A DNA stretch of 7,939 nt from Syntrophorhabdaceae bacterium PtaU1.Bin034 (GTDB taxonomy: Bacteria > Desulfobacterota_G > Syntrophorhabdia > Syntrophorhabdales > WCHB1-27), in NCBI GenBank assembly GCA_002067405.1, contig MVRP01000192.1, positions 1 to 7,939 of the forward strand. The letters are read 5' to 3'. The notes below the pieces were generated by a model, which was given only the letters and a program-made list of their open reading frames with translations, made no database searches and was not told where the DNA came from. The first letter of the stretch is position 1, and every line of letters starts with the position of its first letter. The position numbers and the translations under genes were made by a program. Positions 1 through 4,720 of this stretch are shown in pieces.

Positions 1-1
1 T

Positions 2-808
2 TACGGCAATGAAGAACAAAAGAGGAAGTATCTCAAAGCGACAACAATAACCGGTACGGTTCCCAGCGAGGACCATCTGAGCGATTTCCATTATACCAAA
101 AACAGGGATGAATACGTTCTCAACGGTTCGAGTAAATTCGTATTCAACGGCACAACGGCGGACTATCTCGTCATCCTCGCGAAGGGCGAGAACTCACAAT
201 TCACTACGTTCGCTATTGACAAAAATTACAAAGGCATCAATACAGCGACGTTTTCCGAGAAGCTTGGAGTACGGGCGTGCGATATTGCTGAAATCGCTTT
301 AAACAACGTAATCGTTCCCTCGGGAAACGTGATCGGAATGGAAGGTCAGGGACTCGAACAGTTTGACGCTTTTCTGGATAAACTCCGTATTTATAACAGT
401 GCCCAGGCAATAGGCATTTCTCAGGGCTGCCTGGAAAAAGCGGTCAAATACTCAAGGCAAAGAGTCCAGTTCGGTCACCCTATCGGGTGGTTTCAAATGG
501 TCCAATTCAAGATAGCAGAGATGGCTACAAAAATTGAAGCCGCCAGGAACCTCTGTTACAAGGCGGCCTGGGAATGTGATCATGGGCGGAAAGATCGCAA
601 AGTGCTTTCTATGGCGAGCTGGTTCGCGCGGGAAGCGGCAGGAGTTGTGACGGCAGAGGCCCTGCAGATTCATGGCGGATATGGGTATATGATGGAATTG
701 GATATCCAGCGTTTCTACCGGGACATCCAATTCCTGGAGTTTTTTGGCGCTTCCCGGGAAACCGAGAAAATGCGAGTTGCAGGGGAATTGACAGGGAAGT
801 TGGACTGA
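2..808 (+). CDS. Acyl-CoA dehydrogenase family protein, 5'-truncated, with degenerate catalytic site
   Basis: The reading frame is open from the left edge to the TGA at 806-808 and gives 268 residues, so the N-terminal helical domain and the true start lie outside the window. What remains is the middle beta domain (EYVLNGSSKF, then ADYLVILAKG) and the C-terminal helical domain. FAD-contact segments are kept: RQRVQFG and the second family signature, from QIHGGYGY to FYRD. The family oxidises acyl-CoA thioesters at C2-C3 using FAD and passes electrons to ETF. Several key points are unusual. The first family signature (TEPxxGSD-like) is reduced to PSEDHLSD. The MCAD-type catalytic Glu position is Gly (codon 746-748, in FFGAS). 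The isovaleryl/long-chain-type Glu position is Leu (codon 383-385, in DKLR). It may be the non-catalytic partner of a heteromeric dehydrogenase, or may use another base. Family assignment is firm, substrate unknown. A 231-base gap separates it from the TetR gene. Confidence 0.93.
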   Translation, partial: YGNEEQKRKYLKATTITGTVPSEDHLSDFHYTKNRDEYVLNGSSKFVFNGTTADYLVILAKGENSQFTTFAIDKNYKGINTATFSEKLGVRACDIAEIALNNVIVPSGNVIGMEGQGLEQFDAFLDKLRIYNSAQAIGISQGCLEKAVKYSRQRVQFGHPIGWFQMVQFKIAEMATKIEAARNLCYKAAWECDHGRKDRKVLSMASWFAREAAGVVTAEALQIHGGYGYMMELDIQRFYRDIQFLEFFGASRETEKMRVAGELTGKLD

Positions 809-993
809 CGCGCCAAGTTGGTGGCTTGGTTGCCTCAGCAATTGGTATGCGACAGGTTCTCATGAAGGTGATTGCGCCAGGAAACGTGCTATATTCAGAA
901 GAAGACCGGGAGACATTCGAAGTATGTTTAGGGGCAAAACCGGTAAAACAGGTGCCGGAAAACGACGGTTTACGAGTGAAGCTTTTGGAACCG

Positions 994-1005
994 GCTCGTC
1001 CGAGC
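994..1005. promoter_or_regulatory. Small palindrome upstream of the TetR gene, possible operator
   Basis: GCTCG-TC-CGAGC is a perfect 5-base inverted repeat with a 2-base spacer, 35 bases before the TetR start codon. TetR proteins often bind palindromes next to their own gene, so it is the best operator candidate in the 809-1039 gap. It is shorter than typical TetR operators and no second copy was seen before 1749. No convincing -35/-10 pair with a normal spacer was found around it. Chance occurrence is quite possible. Confidence 0.15.
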
Positions 1006-1039
1006 TTACGTGCAAGTCTTTTAGGGGGTATCGACGAAC

Positions 1040-1624
1040 ATGGACAGAAAGAACAATGTGGATAAAAAAGAACTTTTGATTCGTACTGCCATTGATCTTT
1101 TTGCGAAAAAAGGATATGCAGACACGTCCATCAGGGACATCGGAAAGGCGGCGAAAGCCAATGTTGCGCTTATTTATTACTATTTTCAGGATAAAGAAGC
1201 CATACTTCACAACATCATCGAACACTCTGCAAGGGAACTCCTCGTTATTCTGAAAGAAATCCAGTTAAAGGAACCGGATCCGCTTGAGTGTTTGAAGAAG
1301 ATGATTGCGCGGCAGATCCTCTTTTCAAGTGAATCCTGGAAAGAGACCAAACTTATCGCAACAGAAGGCGACCGTCTTCACGGGCAGGGGAAGAGCGTGT
1401 GTCTGAAGCTGCAACGGGAAATCTATGATCTCTATATGAAGCAGCTGGAACGATTGAAGGAATCAGATATTGTGGATGATATCAATTTGACCGTCACAAA
1501 TTTTGTGATTTTTGGCATGATCAATTGGTTTTACCGTTGGTATCAAGAAGGGGGACCACTCAACGAGGAAGAGATAGCAAACGAGATGACAAAAATATTG
1601 CTTTTCGGTGTCTTAAAGAAGTGA
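1040..1624 (+). CDS. TetR/AcrR-family transcriptional regulator
   Basis: This is a 194-residue protein, the usual TetR length. Residues about 10-56 form the N-terminal helix-turn-helix domain: a helix ending LFAKKGY, then TSIRDIGKAAKAN, then the recognition helix ending LIYYYF and the family-typical DKEAIL. The rest is the all-helical ligand-binding and dimerisation domain. Its end (WFYRWYQEGGPLNEEEIA) resembles TetR regulators that sense acyl-CoAs, such as the KstR2 and FadR types; this resemblance is from memory. The ATG at 1040 is preceded by a purine-rich AGGGGG at 1023-1028, a somewhat long spacing. The gene lies between the acyl-CoA dehydrogenase and the molybdenum hydroxylase genes, all on one strand. 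By inference it represses one or both, with a CoA thioester as a plausible inducer. No operator could be identified with confidence. Family assignment is firm, target and ligand are guesses. Confidence 0.95.
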   Translation: MDRKNNVDKKELLIRTAIDLFAKKGYADTSIRDIGKAAKANVALIYYYFQDKEAILHNIIEHSARELLVILKEIQLKEPDPLECLKKMIARQILFSSESWKETKLIATEGDRLHGQGKSVCLKLQREIYDLYMKQLERLKESDIVDDINLTVTNFVIFGMINWFYRWYQEGGPLNEEEIANEMTKILLFGVLKK

Positions 1625-1748
1625 TTTAGAAGAAGGATTTTATTTAAGGAAAATCGTCAAGGAACTCTCAGGGGTACCGGCATCTATGGCTTAGCATCGA
1701 TCATTGAGCGCAAAAATTAAGACAAAGTATCGAAAAAGGAAGGCCCGG

Positions 1749-4097
1749 ATGAAGGATTTTGCGCACCGCAACGCGACGTCCGTGGATGAAGCGGTAAGAC
1801 TTCTCAAGAAAAACAAGGGGAAAACGAAATTGAATGCAGGCGGCACAGATCTCCTTGGGCTTCTCAAGGATATGGTGTTGCCGGACTATCCCGAAACGCT
1901 TATCAACGTTAAGGATATCGCCGGGCTTGATTATATCCGGGAGGACAAAGAAGGCCTGCGGATCGGGGCACTCACGAAGCTGAAGCACCTCGTGGATTCA
2001 CCCGTGGTAAGAGAGGGATACCGCCTCCTCGCGGAGGCGGCAAAATCAGTGGCCGGTCCGCAGATTCGGAATATGGCAACGATCGGCGGGAACCTTGCAC
2101 AGGATGTTCGATGTTGGTACTACCGGTATCCCGATCAGATCGGCGGCACCATCAAGTGCCTGAGAAAAGGGGGAACCGTGTGCAACGCCCTCGCGGGCGA
2201 AAACAGGTATCATTCCATATTCGGAGCTGCGCCTCTTGCCTCGCACCCGTGTGCCGCGCACTGCCCCGCCAACACCGCCATACCCTCTTATCTCGAAAAG
2301 ATCAAGAACGCCGACTTTAACGGTGCAGCACGTATCTTTGTCGAGTTCAATCCCATGCCTGCCATAACGGGTCGGGTCTGTCCGGTCTTCTGTGAACCCA
2401 ACTGCAACAGGACGGACCACGATGAGCCCGTGGCTATCAAGTGTGTGGAAAGGTCTCTTGGTGACTACACGCTCGATCACGCAAAAGAGATTTATAAAGG
2501 TCCGGAAGCCGAATCGGGAAAGCGCGTGGCAATCGTCGGGTCAGGGCCGGCAGGTCTTGCTGCGGCCTACTATTTGAGAAGAGCGGGCCATGCGGTGACC
2601 GTGTACGAAAAGCTTCCCGAAGCAGGGGGAATGTTGCGCTACAGCATACCCGGCTACCGGCTTCCGAAAGATGTTCTAAAAAAGCAGGTGCAGGCGCTGG
2701 CGGACATGGGAATAACCTTCACGTGCGGCACCGAGGCCGGCAAGATAGATGAGCTGCGCGATCGTTTTGATGCAGTGCTCGTCGCGACGGGGGCCTGGAA
2801 AGAAAGGGCACAAACCTTAAAAGGAGACGGCAGCGCCATTTCCGGTCTGACATTCCTGAAAAAGGTGAGTGAAGGTGATAGAACCGTGCCGGGGAAAAAG
2901 GTCGCCGTGATCGGAGGGGGCAACGTAGCCGTTGATGTGGCAAGAACACTGGCGAGACTGGGAGCGAAACCGGTCGTCATCTACCGGCGAACCCAAAAAG
3001 AAATGCCGGCTTTCAAGGATGAAATAGAAAAAGCGCGGGAAGAAGGAACCGTCTTTCAGTACCTGACACTGCCCGTACGATCGGAAAAGTCCGGAGAGAA
3101 AGTCCTTTTGACCTGTGTCAAAACAAAACTCGGTTCGGCCGACGCGTCGAGGCGGCGCCGGCCCGTACCGAAGGAAGGTTCCGATTTTACCGCTTCTTAT
3201 GATGCGGTAATCACGGCCACAGGGGAAGAACCTGACCGGAGTCTGCTCTCTGGGAAGATCAATAAGGACTCTGGCTATTTGCTCGGAGATAACCTTTACA
3301 TAGCAGGAGATTTCAAGAATGGGTCAACGACCGTCATAGAAGCCATGACTTCGGGCCGGGAGGCCGCCCGGGTAATAAATAGCCGGATCGGTGCAAAAGA
3401 GCCATCCCAAAAGACCGTTTCATCTCTTCCACGTTTTACCTCTCCTGTTTACGAACGGTCTTCACGGCTCGCTATCGGCGAAGCTGCCGTCGCTGAACGG
3501 GTAAAAGACGTCGATCTTGAAGATTGCCGCGGTGCGAGCCTTCTTGAGGCCGAAAAGGAAGCGCGTCGCTGTTTCGATTGCGGTTGTCTCGCAATTAACC
3601 CGTCCGATGTAGGAAACGCCCTCGTGGCCTTAAGAGGCACGATTGTCACGACAAAAAGGAGCATCGGTGCGGAAACGTTCTTTGCTCCAAACGCTACTGC
3701 GTCAACCGTCCTCGAAGCAGACGAGATGATAACGGAAATCAGAATCCCTTCGTTACCGAAAGGAGCGAGGCAGAAATACCTGAAGTTCACGTTACGAAAA
3801 CCGATCGATTTTGCGCTCGTGAGCGTTGCCTCTGTGCTGCAGATGGCAAACGGCACCTGCAAAGATGCAAGGATTGTCCTCGGTGCTGTTGCTCCAGGGC
3901 CAATCCGGGCGAAAAAGGCCGAGGAGATCATAATTGGCAAACCGATCACTGCCGAATTGATAGAAGAAGCCGCTGAAGCAGCGGTTGCGGAATCCAGGCC
4001 CTTGAGTAAAAACGGCTACAAAGTTCAGATTGGGCGGGCTTTGGTCAAGAAAACGCTTGAGGAAGGAAGCGGGGTGCATGACAAGAATTTGTCGTGA
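1749..4097 (+). CDS. Molybdenum hydroxylase FAD subunit (CoxM/HcrB type) with an embedded GltD/NfnB-type NAD(P)H oxidoreductase module
   Basis: A 782-residue flavoprotein. Residues 1-162 are the first part of a CoxM-type FAD domain, with the FAD diphosphate motifs AGGTD (30-34) and TIGGNL (111-116), then a cysteine loop with C122, C137 and C145. Residues about 163-612 are a GltD-like module (separate entry). From C613 (CLAINPSD) the CoxM-type domain resumes, and residues about 675-775 are its C-terminal domain. Without the insert the protein is about 332 residues, close to 4-hydroxybenzoyl-CoA reductase beta subunits, whose loop carries an extra [4Fe-4S] cluster. The inferred role is to pass electrons between NAD(P)H and the [2Fe-2S] and Mo subunits encoded downstream. 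The ATG at 1749 is chosen because AGGAAGG (1737-1743) precedes it by 5 bases and MKDFAHRNATSVDEA is a typical CoxM N-terminus. A TTG at 1704 would add a basic 15-residue leader with no good ribosome site. There is no Tat or signal peptide, so it should be cytoplasmic. Confidence 0.9.
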   Translation: MKDFAHRNATSVDEAVRLLKKNKGKTKLNAGGTDLLGLLKDMVLPDYPETLINVKDIAGLDYIREDKEGLRIGALTKLKHLVDSPVVREGYRLLAEAAKSVAGPQIRNMATIGGNLAQDVRCWYYRYPDQIGGTIKCLRKGGTVCNALAGENRYHSIFGAAPLASHPCAAHCPANTAIPSYLEKIKNADFNGAARIFVEFNPMPAITGRVCPVFCEPNCNRTDHDEPVAIKCVERSLGDYTLDHAKEIYKGPEAESGKRVAIVGSGPAGLAAAYYLRRAGHAVTVYEKLPEAGGMLRYSIPGYRLPKDVLKKQVQALADMGITFTCGTEAGKIDELRDRFDAVLVATGAWKERAQTLKGDGSAISGLTFLKKVSEGDRTVPGKKVAVIGGGNVAVDVARTLARLGAKPVVIYRRTQKEMPAFKDEIEKAREEGTVFQYLTLPVRSEKSGEKVLLTCVKTKLGSADASRRRRPVPKEGSDFTASYDAVITATGEEPDRSLLSGKINKDSGYLLGDNLYIAGDFKNGSTTVIEAMTSGREAARVINSRIGAKEPSQKTVSSLPRFTSPVYERSSRLAIGEAAVAERVKDVDLEDCRGASLLEAEKEARRCFDCGCLAINPSDVGNALVALRGTIVTTKRSIGAETFFAPNATASTVLEADEMITEIRIPSLPKGARQKYLKFTLRKPIDFALVSVASVLQMANGTCKDARIVLGAVAPGPIRAKKAEEIIIGKPITAELIEEAAEAAVAESRPLSKNGYKVQIGRALVKKTLEEGSGVHDKNLS
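2235..3584 (+). other. GltD/NfnB-like oxidoreductase module nested in the FAD subunit
   Basis: This marks the domain insert (residues about 163-612 of the 782-residue protein). It starts with a GltD-type Fe-S helical domain: CAAHCP (C168, C172), then GRVCPVFCEPNC (C211, C215, C219) and C232. The FAD Rossmann motif is VGSGPAG (263-269) and the NAD(P)H Rossmann motif is IGGGNVA (388-394). The YRR at 412-414 followed by EMPAFKDEIEKAREEG matches the stretch that in GltD binds the 2'-phosphate of NADPH. ASRRRRPVPKEGSDF (467-481) and the closing FAD segment IAGDFKNGSTTVIEAM are also family-typical. The module ends with EARRCFDCG (C608, C611), a Fe-S segment common at the C-terminus of stand-alone GltD-like proteins. 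In this family such modules move hydride electrons from NADPH to FAD and Fe-S clusters; in NfnB the FAD is the bifurcating site. The exact cluster count and ligands cannot be fixed by eye. Boundaries are accurate to about 5-10 residues. Confidence 0.88.
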
Positions 4098-4098
4098 C

Positions 4099-4152
4099 CT
4101 GATTCCTGGAATATTTGGGAGTTGTCTGCATAAGACGAAGAAACGGAATCAG
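4099..4152 (+). repeat. Inverted repeat in the gap between the FAD and [2Fe-2S] subunit genes
   Basis: CTGATTCC (4099-4106) and GGAATCAG (4145-4152) are perfect 8-base inverted copies separated by 38 bases, filling most of the 84-base gap between the two genes. A second perfect 8-base palindrome, GCTTAAGC, follows at 4154-4161. No T-run follows, so it does not look like an intrinsic terminator. In mRNA the arms could form a hairpin that affects processing or relative subunit expression. Chance is a real alternative. Confidence 0.3.
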
Positions 4153-4181
4153 CGCTTAAGCTGAAAGAGGTTGGGGGAGAT

Positions 4182-4715
4182 ATGACAGCGAAGCGGACGA
4201 AAAGGACCGCGAAAACCGTGACGAAAAACGGCGTTGCCTTTACCGTGAACGGACAAGCCTGCGATCTGGAAGTGGGAAGCACTATTGGACAGGTCAGTCC
4301 TGCCCATACACTTGCCTATACGCTGAGAGAGACTCTGGGCCTCACCGGCACGAAGATATCGTGCGACCACGGGGCGTGCGGATGCTGCACCGTGCTGATC
4401 GACGGTAAAGCAGTCTCTTCCTGCATGGTCCTCACTATTGAGTGTGGCGGGAAGGCAATAGAGACCATCGAGGGTTTGAGCGATCCCAGGACAGGGGCTC
4501 TGGATCCCATTCAACAAGCGTTTATCGACCATACGGCCTTTCAGTGCGGGTTTTGCACACCCGGGATTATAATGAGTGCCAAAGCCCTCCTCAAAGAGAT
4601 TCCCAGGCCTACCGAGGAAGAGGTGAAGGAAGGTCTTTCGGGTAATTTCTGCCGGTGTATCAGCCACTATCAGGTGATAAGGGCTGTTCTGGAAGCATCG
4701 GAAAAAGCAAGGTGA
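4182..4715 (+). CDS. Molybdenum hydroxylase [2Fe-2S] iron-sulfur subunit (CoxS/HcrC type)
   Basis: A 177-residue small subunit that carries the two [2Fe-2S] clusters linking the FAD subunit to the Mo site. The N-terminal plant-ferredoxin-like cluster has C61, C66, C69 and C81, in the pattern CDHGACGCCT ending SSC. The helical C-terminal domain binds the second cluster through C122 and C125 (QCGFCTPG) and C157 and C159 (NFCRC). All eight ligands are present, so it should be functional. Two features are slightly unusual: a basic Lys/Arg/Thr-rich leader (residues 1-16) before VAFTVNG, and a longer segment (about 32-41) before TLAYTLRETLGLTGTK. The leader has no twin-arginine motif, so a cytoplasmic location is expected. 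The ATG at 4182 follows purine-rich GAAAGAGG and GGGGGAG. A GTG at 4218 could give a shorter start but lacks a ribosome site. The Mo subunit gene starts 5 bases after its stop, indicating tight co-translation. Confidence 0.96.
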   Translation: MTAKRTKRTAKTVTKNGVAFTVNGQACDLEVGSTIGQVSPAHTLAYTLRETLGLTGTKISCDHGACGCCTVLIDGKAVSSCMVLTIECGGKAIETIEGLSDPRTGALDPIQQAFIDHTAFQCGFCTPGIIMSAKALLKEIPRPTEEEVKEGLSGNFCRCISHYQVIRAVLEASEKAR

Positions 4716-4720
4716 GAGAT

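Noticed and set aside
812..830. Small hairpin (CCAAG/CTTGG) just after the dehydrogenase stop codon, as a terminator
   Set aside because: The stem is only 5 base pairs and no T-run follows, so it cannot be called a terminator.
826..1065. Open frame of 79 codons (+) between the dehydrogenase and the TetR gene
   Set aside because: It has no recognisable motif or convincing ribosome site, starts at a GTG, and overlaps the start of the firm TetR gene in another frame.
1704..1748. Upstream TTG start extending the FAD subunit by 15 residues
   Set aside because: The extension is basic and unlike the family N-terminus; the ATG at 1749 has a well-spaced AGGAAGG and matches the usual CoxM-type start.
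3150..3164. RRRR stretch in the FAD subunit considered as a twin-arginine or targeting signal
   Set aside because: It lies deep in the protein, within a segment (SRRRRPVP) that is typical of GltD-like domains.
4655..4720. Upstream GTG start for the Mo subunit
   Set aside because: It would overlap the conserved C-terminal region of the [2Fe-2S] gene by 61 bases; the ATG at 4721 has AAGGTGAG in front and gives a standard N-terminus.
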